NCBI GenBank assembly: GCA_037367405.1
Contig: JAZKJV010002611.1
Location: forward strand, 248,001-312,000
From: Ottelia alismoides
Lineage: Eukaryota; Streptophyta; Magnoliopsida; Alismatales; Hydrocharitaceae
Length of the DNA: 64,000 nucleotides
Reading direction: 5' to 3'
Shown: piece after piece, positions 10,520-21,468 of the stretch
Layout: each line of letters begins with the position of its first letter
Position numbering within the stretch: the stretch's first letter is position 1
Translations under genes and position numbers: made by a program
Notes under the pieces: generated by a model
Databases searched by the model: none
Told to the model about the DNA's origin: nothing
The model's input: only the letters and a program-made list of their open reading frames with translations

Positions 10520-13500
10520 TGGTTGGTCTTGAAGTTTGAGCGGAGATAATGTGCCGAGGAAAAGGGGGAGGGGTAAGTAGAAGGGAAGAAGAAGAAGAAG
10601 AAAGAGATTACCTTAGAGATTGGATTTCTCTCCTTGAAGGTGATGAAGATCAGAGGACTTCATTGTGTCATCGCCTCGATCGATTCCAATGAGGGAGGAA
10701 TTGATAGGCTCGGCAATGATCCTAGAGGATGTGCTGCAACATGAGGTTTCGTCTCGCGGTCTCAATGAGGATGAAGAGGCTCGACGTTGATCTACTCTCC
10801 CTAATCGCCTCTGTCACCGGAGATGGAGGAGGGGCCTTGTCTCTCACAAATGGCAGATAAGCTGCAAGGAGGTCGATGATGCCTCCTTTTGGGTGGTTAG
10901 AACCATGCACAAGGAAGATGGGATCGTGGGGTGTTGCGCGACAGTTGCTGAAAAGAGGGAACTACGGAGTTGCGGTTGCAGGTGGGAGACGAGGAGGCGG
11001 GCGAAGGGGCGTCAGAAGTTGGGCGAGAAGATGGGGAGAAAGTCCGGAGGAGATGGTTATAGGGAGACAGAGAGAGGGGGGGGATGGGGGATTGGATGGC
11101 ACACTGTGCACGATTGCGGCAGGGAACAAGCATCGTCGCGCAAGGCGGGGCGAAGCACAGGACGACCATAGGAGCGGGTCTTCAGGGGGGGAAGGAAAGG
11201 CCATGAGGCGTGTAGAGGTGAGACCACGTGGTAGGGAGATAAAAATAAAATTATATTAAATTAAAATATTAATAATAAAAAATAAAAAATAATTAATTTA
11301 AAATAAATGAATAAATGAATACAATAAAATTAAGAAAATAAATAAATAAACTAATAAATTAAAATAATGATGATATAAATAAAATAGATAATAATAATAA
11401 AATAACTAGATAAAAAGTAAAATATAAAAAATACAAAAAAGGAGGTGACATGTGGCGAATCCAAGAGCTGCCACATGTCGCTCTCAGAAAAATCACAAAT
11501 TGAATGTAAAGAAAAATAAAAAAGAAATTACAAAAGGGGTCAAATTAAAAAGTGATCAACATGAAATTTTCTCGTCTCGACGAGATCTATAATTTTTGTG
11601 AAGGATCCAAAACCAAAAAAAATCATTTGTACAAAAAGTATTTTTGGCGATATCTTACATATATAAATACCATATTTTTGTCTTTTACAGATTCTTTTGT
11701 TGTTTTTTAAATAAGATAAAAAACAAATAAAATAAGAGAAAATATGAAATAAATATTTCAGCTTAATCTGTTTTTTGGATTATTAATAGTTAATAAAATA
11801 AAAGTATAAAATAAAATAAATAAAATAAAAAGACATATGTACAATATAGAATGAGGGGCCCAAAACCCAAGTTTCCCATACGAACTCCGATTCTTTTGAA
11901 TTTGGTCTTGTTTTAATGGTAGTTGAACGTACATTAATTCAAAAGTGAGTAGGAGTCCATAGGAGACATTATGAGAGATATATTCACATTTTAAGGCTCT
12001 TAGTCTCAAACTAGGGTTAGAGTTTTATTGGTTAATTTTACAAGTTAGTATTTTTACGATATTTTTTATTTATTAATGTTAGTAATATGTACACTATAAA
12101 GTTCATTTTATTTCATTCTGAGTTAGTGAAAATAGATAAAAATAAGGGGGAATATGGTTAATATACATGTGATATTTACAATGGAATTTGGCTTCTTATT
12201 TAATGCAAATATGCATGCTAAATTACATATATTAATTCTAAATGCATGATTGAGAATAATGCAAAATAAAAATAGGAATGCAGCTAATTACTCGGGAACA
12301 AAGCTCTATTTTCAACTTTTAGAGTGATGAATCATGGATTCATCATGGTTGGTGTTGAAGTTTGAGCAGAGATAATGAACTAAGGAAAAGGGGAGCGGGA
12401 AGTAGAAAGGAAGAATAAGAAGAAATAGATTACCTTAGAGATTGTCTTTCTCACCTTGAAGGTGATGAATACCATAGGACCTCACCGTGTCGTTGCCTCG
12501 ATCGATTCTGATGAGGTAGGAATTGATAGGCTCGACAGTGATCTTGGAGTATGTATTGCAACATGAGGGCTCGCCTCGCGGATCTCGCCGATGATGAAGA
12601 GGCTCATTGGCACTCTACTCTCCCGAATCGCCTCTGTCACTAGAGATGGAGGAGGGGCCTTGTCTCCCGTAAATGGTGAATAAGCAAAAAGGAGGTCAGC
12701 GATGCCTCCATTATGGGTGGTTGGAACCCTGCACGAGGAATACGGGATCGTGGGGTGTCACATGACAGTTACTGGAAAGAGGAAACTGCGGAGTTGCGAT
12801 TGCAGGTGGCAGACGAGGAAGCGGGCAAAGGGGTGTCGGAAGTTGGGCGAGAAGATGGGGAGTGGGTCCTAGGAGATCGATTATAGGGAGAGAAAGAGAG
12901 AGGGAGGGAGGGAACGACGGGGGAGTAGATGGTGCATGCATACGATTGTGACAGGGAACATGCACTGCCGCGTAAGGTGAGGCCAAGCGTAGGAGGGCCA
13001 CATGACTGGATTTGCAAGGGGGGGAAAGGAAAGGCCGCGTGACGTGTAGGGGCGTGGTCACATAATAGGAAGATAGAAATAAGAAGTAAATTAAATATTA
13101 ATTATAAAAGGAAATAAAAATTAATTATATAATTAAAAATAAATGAATAAAATAAAATTAATAAAATTAACTAATTAATTAAAATAATAATGATATAAAC
13201 AAAATAGATAATAATAAATAAATAAAATAATTAGATAAATAAATAAAATAAAATAAAATAAAAAGAAGGTGACATGTGGCGGCTCCAAGAGCCGCCACCT
13301 GTCGCTCCCAGAAAATAACAAATTAAATGTAAAGAAAAATAAAAAATAAATAAATAACAACAGGGGTTAAATTAAAAAGTGGTCAACATTAGAGTTGCTC
13401 ATCTCGAAAAGATCTACAATTATTTTGAAGGACCCAAAACCAAATAAATAATCTGTATAAAAAATATTTTTGATGATATCTTATAGATATAAAATATCGT

Positions 13501-14166
13501 GTTTTTCTCTTTTTACATATTCTTTTGTCATTTTTAAATAAGATAAAAAAACAAATAAAATTAGAGAAAATATGAAATAAATATTTACAAATTAATATAT
13601 TTTTAGATTTTAATAATTAAGAAAATAAAAGGATAAAGTAAATTAAATAAATAATGGGGCATGTGTACAATATACAATGAGGGGCCCAAACTCCAAGTTT
13701 CACATACAAACTCCGATTCTTTTGAATTTGATCTTGTTTTGATGGTAATTTCACTTACATTAAATCAAAAGTTGGTAGGGGTCCATATGAGACAATATGA
13801 GAGATATATTCACATTTTAAAGGTTGTTAGTCTCAAACTAGGGTTAGAGTTTTATTTATCAATTTACAAATTAGTATTTTTATGATATTTTTATTAATGT
13901 TAGTAATATGTACATTATAAAGTTGATTTTATTCAATTCTGAGTTAGTGAAAAATAGATAAAAATAAGGAGAAATATGGTGAATATACATGTGATATTTA
14001 CAAGTGAAATTGGATTCTTATTTAATGCAAATATGCATGTTAAAATACATATATTAATTCTAAATGCATGAATGAGAATAATGCAAAATAAAAAAACAAA
14101 TGCATATAATTAGTCATGAATGAACTCTATATTCAACTTTTAGAGTGATGAATCATGGATTCATCA
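10520..14166 (-). repeat. Tandem duplication of the B LTR 5' part (two units of about 1.82 kb)
   Basis: Unit 1 is 10520-12345 and unit 2 is 12346-14166. Both begin on the + strand with GGTTGGT(C/G)TTGAAGTTTG and end with the 21-bp terminal palindrome (12325-12345 and 14146-14166). In the sense of B the LTR therefore starts twice. The units have diverged visibly, so the duplication is old. Confidence 0.85.
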
Positions 14167-14202
14167 ATCCCCTATACTTAAACCTTACTCATCCCTGAGC
14201 AA
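14167..14202 (-). promoter_or_regulatory. Element B polypurine tract with upstream hairpin
   Basis: On the - strand AAGTATAGGGGAT ends at the LTR start. In front of it TTGCTCA and TGAGTAA (14202-14196 and 14191-14185) form a 7-bp stem with one G-U pair around the loop GGGA, the counterpart of the hairpins in A and C. Confidence 0.8.
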
Positions 14203-15799
14203 CTAAAATGAAATGCAAAAGTGAAATCATTTTGGGTTCCATACCAAGGTCATGAATATAAGGTGAAATGGATCTTGACTCGACCTTTTGATTAATGATA
14301 TGGCAGAACCTTATTGGGTAGAGGATTTAAGACCTAATAGCCTTTAAGTTCCACAAGTCTCTATTCAGGTCGCCTCAACAGTTAGGTCATAACAAATCTC
14401 CATACACAAATTCCGATGACTATGAATCTTACTTGTACTGTATAAGTGAAATATAGCTCTCCACATCAGAAATGGCAAAGAAACAACCTCCTCTAACAAG
14501 GTAACCGTAATTCCCCGATCTAGTAACTCTTTGCTCGAGGAGCGGGGTATGCCACAGCATCTTGTCGTTAGACGTCAATGCCACTAGACTAGGTTGATAT
14601 GCACTATCCTCCTTAGAGGAGTACATATATTTCCACCCGTGTGCTACTCTAAGCCAAAGGATTCTGCCTCCTTACCACCACATCAATGAAGAGCTACGTG
14701 CATGGTGCTTGTCCAAGTTAGGTCACTGTCTAAAAGAATCTTGCGTGTGTATCAAATATTTTACTTAGACCAATCGAGATGACATGTGAACAAAGTCTTG
14801 TGGACTCAAAGAATTAAGTCGCTCGATCTGAAAAATCTTAACTCCATTTCCTATAAAGTTCATCTAAAATTTAGTAGATTAAGGTCAAATCAAATCCATC
14901 CTCGACTTCTATTCATAACTTCGTTTAGAACCCGCTAGCTTTCTAGTTTTCCTATGCTAGATACACAAATGAAATGCAGATGAAATGCAATGTATATGAA
15001 TGAAGTGCAAAACATTTTTTTATGAATGCAACGATGATATGCATAGTAAATAAGAAGCCTCTCTTTTTTCAACATTTTTTTTAAATTTTGGTTCTGGTAT
15101 ACCTCCTATTTTACAACAAATTTTACAACAGTATTATTTTACGAGGATTTTACAAAAGTATACATGTTATATAGATTTTACAGCTTGTATACAATATACA
15201 TGTTATACAAGTATACATGTACTTTAAAAAGATTTTTTTCGATTTTACCCTCCCATAATTATGGCATTATATATACAAAAAATACGTGAAAGTACAAGCT
15301 ATGGGTAAAGTATATATGTAATATATACATACACCCCTATACTTAGCATGTGCTATGTCCTTAGAGCACAATAAGTGAGGAAAAGACATAGCTCATGCTA
15401 ATCATAGGAGATTAAAAAGAACAAAAAGTATAGAAGTTGACCCGCCCCATTATACTTAGGCTCTACAAGCCTAAGTGTAGAAGAAGTGCAAAAATGGGGT
15501 GGTCAAGGTCAAGAGGAGAAACATATGTACATATACACACGGTGGGCATCGGTCCCCCCTATACTTAGGCTTTGGTCAACCAAAGTATAGGACATGAGTA
15601 AGTATGAGAACCGATGGGATTAGGGAATATACAGAGAGAAAATGAATATACAAGCAAGAGCAGGGGTTCCCACTAAGGCTTTAAGTAGCCTAAGTATGGA
15701 GATAGTATCTACAAAAGAAGGACCCTAAGCTCTAAAAGAATGAATAAATCAGATGTACAAGAGTGAGTTAATCTTCTAAGCTACTGAATCTAGATGGTG
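14203..15799 (-). other. Element B untranslated 3' region
   Basis: There is no credible gene. The half next to pol (15285-15700) holds four PPT-like hairpins. The rest is AT-rich, with a stretch at about 14300-14950 that resembles the same region of E (about 52580-53540). Confidence 0.7.
15285..15702 (-). other. Array of four PPT-like hairpins, element B
   Basis: The units are near 15672-15697 (decayed), 15555-15580 (partly decayed), 15451-15479 (12-bp stem with one G-U, arms TATACTTAGGCT and AGCCTAAGTGTA) and 15332-15408 (large two-part stem with GACATAGC and GCTATGTC). In the sense of B a G run follows each 3' arm. The number and order match element C. Confidence 0.75.
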
Positions 15800-15804
15800 C
15801 ATCT
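15800..15804. other. Target site duplication of element C, left copy (CATCT)
   Basis: The same five bases follow the right LTR at 34657-34661. A perfect duplication proves that C integrated as one unit. Confidence 0.97.
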
Positions 15805-18800
15805 TGATGAACCCACATTTCATCATCTTTATTCTATCATTTTGGCACCAAAAACCCTAGCAAATGCCTGTAAATAGCATTAAAATCATCATCTTAGCAT
15901 CCATGCATGTGCATTATATTAGTGTATAAAATACTGTAATTAAGGCCAAAATTATAGAATAAATAAAAGAAAAAGAATAAAATATTGTAAATATTTTATG
16001 ACCTAAAACCCCCGAGACCTAGGCATCTTGATGAATAGGTCGACCATGAATAAAGTAGGGGGAGATAAGGTCAGAAATACAGATAAAATACCTATACTTT
16101 TATTCATTCTTTATTCATTTTGGGACCTATTTTTGGTTCCACTTTTTATGCATCAAATAAAGAAACTTTGTTCACGAAAGTTGTAGATAATATTATATAG
16201 AAAAATACAAAATTGATTTCACTGAAAAATAATGTACAGATAAAAAGATATGGTCTGAATAAGAATCCAGAATCCCAACTTCCCAGACCCGTATCTCACA
16301 ACTGACAACTCCAAATGCAGCATACTCACCTTTAATTGTATATAGAATAAAATAATCTATTTAATGGTGTTGGTTTCGCATTTGGCGGAGCTACGGTCTG
16401 AAAGTTGACTTTTGGACCCTTATTGTATACTTGTACAGATTAAAATATTCAATTTATTATTTATTTATTATTTTTTTTATAATTTTATATTTTTATAATT
16501 TTGTAATTAATACTTATAATAATTATGTACATTAAATTTGGAATAAAAACCAAAACAAAAATAAAAATAAAATACTTGTATATAGAATACATAGATATAA
16601 TACTCATATACATACCTATATAAATACTCTTATAATTTATTAAATAAACAAAATAAATCAGAAAAATAAAATAAAAATATATTTGTGTATATAAAAGTAT
16701 TCTATAATTTTATAAAATAATAAATAAAAATAATAAAATCAAAATACACAAAATAAAAATAAAATACTAAAATATATAGATATTACACCTATATGGGGTA
16801 TAAATGCAAACTTGTAAAAATATAATTCATAAAAATAATTAAAAATCGTAATAAAATACTACATAAAATAACGGATATTTTTCATTTTATAATCATAGTT
16901 TAATTCGGCTTATTTCTATTTTTAAATTAATTAATAAAACGTTTTTCCAGGGTTTTTCCTGGTTGGTCCACGTGGACCAACCAGGAGGCCAGGACTGTTG
17001 ACCAAGGTCAACAGTCTGACCTACACCCTGTAGCCCTGCGCGCCTCGTTTTTTTTCCCGCTTTTGTGGATTTTTCGAGGCTGCGCCGATCGTCCTTTACC
17101 GCCGCTCTCTTCATGGAAATTGTTCCTTGTGCCATCACCTCCATCGCCGACCTCCTAGATCTACCCAGATCTCCTCCTCTCGCCCGTGACTCCTCCTCGA
17201 AGTCAGCTGCCTCCCCACTCTTCAAATACAACCCCGTCACTTCCTTCCCCGGTTGGAACCGCGATTTCCCAGATTTCTTCCCCCTTTGGCCGTGCTCGAG
17301 ACGCCTGAAGGTGACAGCTCCGAGCTCCGAGCTTCAAGGCGGCGGAATTTACCAAGATCTGAGCGAGTTCCACACCTCCGGCAAGATTCACCGTCGAGGT
17401 ATTTTCTCCCTCTGGCCCTCAGGCCATCGAGGCCGTTCTTCACCTCTTTTTATCCCCTTAGCATTCGTCGTATCCTTAACATCATCCCGAGCATTTTCCC
17501 TCATCAAAACGCTCCTCCGATCACTTCAACTCGCACCTCGCCGGAGCGCAACTCCGGTGAGCCCTCATCTCGCCTGTCGCACCCCATCGAGAGCCACCTG
17601 AGGTCGAGGCACTTTGCCCTCGACCTCCTTAAACCTTTTGTGCAGGTGCTGGTGTACATTGATGCGTCTGGAGCCCCTTTTGATCCTTCGCCGGAGCACC
17701 TAGAGCACCGCATCTTCCGTGTCGCCGCTGAAGAGCTCCGCCGACCTCCACGCCACTCCATCGCTTCCAGACGACAGAGGAGATCTCCAGCAACCTTCCG
17801 GGCCCATTTTGAAGCTCATTCATCGCCGGAGCGCGTCGCCACCGCCGGGAGAAGGTCGCCACGGCGGTCCTTCTTCCCTGCTCTTCCATCGAGCCTCGCT
17901 GCCGTCCGATCAAGAGGAGGCCCCAGTTTTGACGTGGACCGTCCGATCGCCTTCACCCGCCGACGTCGGATCTCATCTGAGATCTAATCTCAGCGGTCCA
18001 CGGGCGAACCGTCATCGCGCCTGGAGGAGATGCCACGTGGATAAGTGGCGTGCCCTACGCCGCTGGATCGCGCCTAAAGCCCAACCGTTGGATGTCCGCC
18101 ATGCGTCATCGCCTTCGTCAACGTCGTCGGATCGCCCGTGCGAGGGTATTTTGCAGTCAACCCCCGCTTATTTTGCAATTTCTATTTAGTCCAGAAACTT
18201 TATTGCGTAGTTTAAATATTTTGTAATATTTGTACAAAGACCCCCAAACTTTCTATATTTGCATCCAGGTCCTTCGCCACGTCACCTCACGTGACCTGTA
18301 CACGTGAGGTATGGGCATTTTGCAAGGATACCCTCGGTCTTTATTGTATTTTGTTTTAGTACCAAAACTTCACTTTCACATGTTATATTTTTGGAAAATT
18401 GCATGTAAGCCCCCAGGGTTTGGAATATTACATTCTAATCCTCGCCAGGCGCGTGCAAGTCACGCGCCCTGGTGGGAAAATTTCTAAGAAACCCAGGCGG
18501 TTTTTGAAATGAGATGTTGGAGCTATAAATCGAATATCTAGTTCAAACTTTTGTGGAAATTTGCATGTATGCCCCTGGACGTTTTGAAAATTGCGTTTAT
18601 ATCCCTGCCAGGACTGTTTATTGATTGGATGCTTGTTGTATTTATTTGATCTATCACTCTAAATCCTAAAAATCCACAAAAATAGGGTTAAGCTCCTGGA
18701 TACGTGTACTTTGGCGCTATCAATTTAGTTTTTGATTTTATTTTATTTTCATATTTATTAAAAATCAAAAACTCGCTTTTTGTGCACTGTCTAGCTTAGA

Positions 18801-19700
18801 AAATGCCAAAAAATGTCAAAACCCTCTCAAAAATTCCAAAAAAATTACCTAGTGTCTATTTTGCCCTATTTTAGTGTCACTCCAAAAATCACTAAAAATC
18901 TCAAGAGAAAAACACTAAAAATTCAAAACCACTCTAAAACTTCAAAAAAATCTAAAAAAATCAAGGAAAACTCCAAAAAATACAAACTCAGCTCCTGTTT
19001 GTTGTATATTTCAGTAGCTTTATTTGAAAATTAGTGTGAAAAATTTTGAGTACTGGTTGCTATTTTTAATTCTCATTTTACTCACAGCCAGCTCATATTT
19101 CACTGTTTTGCCTTGTTTTGCTATTTAAAAATATCAAAAACACCTCTAAAAATCCCCAAAAATCACAAAAACAGTAGAAAACCACGAAAATACCAAAAAG
19201 ATTTTATTTCTGAATTTTTGGATATTTTAGCACATTTTTATAAATACTTTATCTTGTCTTTCATTACCTTACCTTTCAATTCCAATATTGAAAAAGAAAT
19301 AAAAAAATAAAAAAATATAAAATATAAAAATCAGAAAATTAAAAATCAAAATACAAAATTAAAAATTAAATAAAAAAATATTTAAAAATTAAAAACCCAC
19401 AGAAATTTCATTTGATTGCTTGCTTAGTGTAGACATATCACACACACACACACTTGTGCACATTTTTGTGAATTACCCTGCTTGCTCCCTGTGTTCGAAC
19501 TCTCTGCATACTTGTCACTATACACATTTTGTGCAGAGTTAAAAATAAATTTTAACTCCACATTAGTTCTAATTTATTGATCTTTAGTGTGGGTTAATTG
19601 TTGATTAAATACACTTTATTGTGGTTCGCCGCATCGACATCGGTTGTCTCCGCCTTGTGTGAGACATACTCTTTAGACCTACGAAAATTTGTGTTTATCA
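15805..19700 (+). repeat. Element C 5' LTR (3896 bp)
   Basis: It begins TGATGAACCC and ends TTTATCA. The order is an AT-rich part with many ATAAAATA runs (to about 16930), two perfect palindromes at 16958-17016, a GC-rich part (about 17030-18150), then A-rich sequence with CAAAAATC-like repeats (18780-19400) and a short CA repeat at 19440. The GC-rich part is open over 244 codons in one frame (17253-17987), but that frame starts with TTG and lacks known domains. Confidence 0.96.
16958..17016 (+). promoter_or_regulatory. G-box palindrome and W-box inverted pair in C 5' LTR
   Basis: 16958-16985 is a perfect 28-bp palindrome centred on CACGTG (each arm 14 bases, right arm GTGGACCAACCAGG). Seven bases later 16993-17016 is an 11-bp inverted repeat (GACTGTTGACC and GGTCAACAGTC) with a 2-bp spacer; its arms contain the TTGACC W-box core in both directions. 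G-boxes bind bZIP/bHLH factors and W-boxes bind WRKY factors. Both sit just upstream of the GC-rich, promoter-like part. The copy in the other LTR is at 31896-31954. Confidence 0.8.
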
Positions 19701-19702
19701 AA

Positions 19703-19720
19703 TGGCGCCGTTGCCGGGGA
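19703..19720 (+). promoter_or_regulatory. Element C primer binding site for tRNA-Asp
   Basis: TGGCGCCGTTGCCGGGGA stands two bases after the LTR. It is the exact complement of the 3' end of plant tRNA-Asp including CCA, as I know that sequence. Confidence 0.93.
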
Positions 19721-21468
19721 GCAACAACGAGTAGTTTACATTTTGATTGACTGTGTGTTTGTTTACCATAGCATTAGTTGACCTCTCATACATTTTTGAT
19801 ATATCTTGTTGAGCTATCTGACCGTCTCTTTTCTTGTCTTCTTGCGAGGGACCGCGGAGCAAGGCGGATTGCTTAGGTGATCCGGAGCATCCTTGGGAAG
19901 CGGAGCCGGCCTTCTTAGGTCACGCCGGCAGGAGAGAGCAGGAGGAGTGAGAGAGAGTGGTAGATTAGCTTTTGTGAGAGAGTGACTTATTAATTTGTAA
20001 TAATACAGGTACACTTGGACTCTTGGACACTACCGGGCCTAACTTCCGGGTGTTTGTTCACCCGGGGGCTCACCGCACTTTTTGACGAGTTTTCCTCGCT
20101 TGTCATTTTCCGGTTTTGTTTTCCTTTTTCATTTCTTTTGTGGATTGAGCTCTTAGTTATAGGTCCTGCTTGATTCGATTAGAATAGGTCCAAACACCCT
20201 AATTATCTTTGCATGCTCCTATAGTTCGTACTTGGACTTAGACTAATTAAACAGTTAACCCCCTTTCTTAGATCCGCCGCGCCGCGAGCCCTCTCCATCA
20301 AGCGCTACTCCTGAACTCGATGTGTCGAGAAGAGGAGGGGAGGGTCTAGACCGGACTCTTAGGATCGACGATAGGAGGTTGACTTGTGGTTCTTCACGCT
20401 AGCAGTTGCCTATTCTAGGACGATTTCCGTTGTGCATATCGGCATATAGACTAGGTTTATAAAATTCTGCTTTTCATCCCGCATGGAGAGAGCTGGGATT
20501 CGCTGTAAGTCTTCTTACTTTGCATCCATAATTTAGGCACAAAGGTGAGATTTCCATCTTTGTGTCGACTTGCACGGCTTTTCCGACTCTATTCTCCCTC
20601 TGTTTTTGGACAAAGTAGGATCAAGAAAATACAAAAATCGTTAGGCGCTTGTTTGAATCTACTCAAAAGAAGCGATAACACCAAAAAAATTAAAAAAGGG
20701 ACTGCTAAGAAAACTTGACCAAAAATAAAATCGGTAATTGGATTCATTGCTTGGGGAGAGTAACACCCTCACTTGTATTCAGGTTGCATGGGAAGGTCTC
20801 CTTCCAAGTGAGGTGAGCGCTTCGTAAGGATTAGAGCCAAAAACCCAGCTTGTGGCTGCCTTGTGTATCGCCTGGATTTCCGAAGTATTGGCGCTTCTAT
20901 CGTACGTGGACGAGTAGGGCTTGGTCAACATTGGTGACTCTCTATTGTGTAGAGCATCGACCTTGTCCGAAGTATCGAGCCTAGGCCATGCCTTCACGGG
21001 GGTGTCTGTCTCATCGTCTCGCGTCCGAGTAGGTTCTTGCACGCTCACGGGTGATTCCGTTGCGAGCGAGTTCCGAAGTATCGGTTTCGCCTATTGGCTT
21101 CCTCTCTTATTCTTTGGCTGAGTAGGGATCCAGGAAGGGTTACAAGGACCTCAAAAAGTGCAAGCTACAGGTTACACAGGAGGAGGACAAGTACGGGATA
21201 CTTTTCCGGCAGTACTCTCTCTCCTTTAGGCGTAGCGTTCTAAGGACTCGTGAAAAGATAAATTCCTGAATCAAGCTAAAATTGACAAGATAAAAGCCGA
21301 ACCTTCACAGCTTCACGTGTTGAGTTGGTGAACTCGCCCTGCTTTGTGTTTGATTGCTAGATTTGTTTAGGTCAAGATCAAAAACACCGCACAATCGTGC
21401 GCAATTTTGTTGCGTCTCATTTCACTCTTCTTCTTCTAAATTCCCTCTGATCTTCCCAAATAATCAAA
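19721..21468 (+). other. Element C untranslated leader
   Basis: About 1.75 kb lie between primer site and gag ATG. It contains the block shared with A and E, with GTAAGT at 20505-20510. A pyrimidine-rich stretch followed by TTTAG at about 21362-21370 could be an acceptor. Short frames here are not conserved. Confidence 0.7.

Larger units (their letters stand above)
8736..14166 (-). repeat. Element B 3' LTR (5' portion of + strand cut by element A)
   Basis: Bases 8741-10519 match the right LTR of B at about 45390-46850, and 14146-14166 form the palindromic LTR start (TGATGAATC and GATTCATCA). It is over 5.4 kb because a 1.8-kb part containing that start is present twice in tandem (10520-12345 and 12346-14166) and an RTE fragment is inserted at 9361-9681. 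GC-rich stretches at about 10100-11230 and 12480-13070 carry open frames on both strands that I do not regard as genes. Confidence 0.87.

Noticed and set aside
10893..11259. Arg/Gly-rich frames on both strands in the GC-rich part of the B 3' LTR
   Set aside because: They are not conserved in the second tandem unit or in the right LTR, and the reading frames differ between copies.
17253..17987. 244-codon open frame in the 5' LTR of C, also open in the 3' LTR (32191-32925)
   Set aside because: It starts with TTG, has low-complexity Arg/Pro/Ser composition and no known domain, and several other frames are open in the same GC-rich DNA. The two LTRs are almost identical by age, so shared openness is no evidence for selection.
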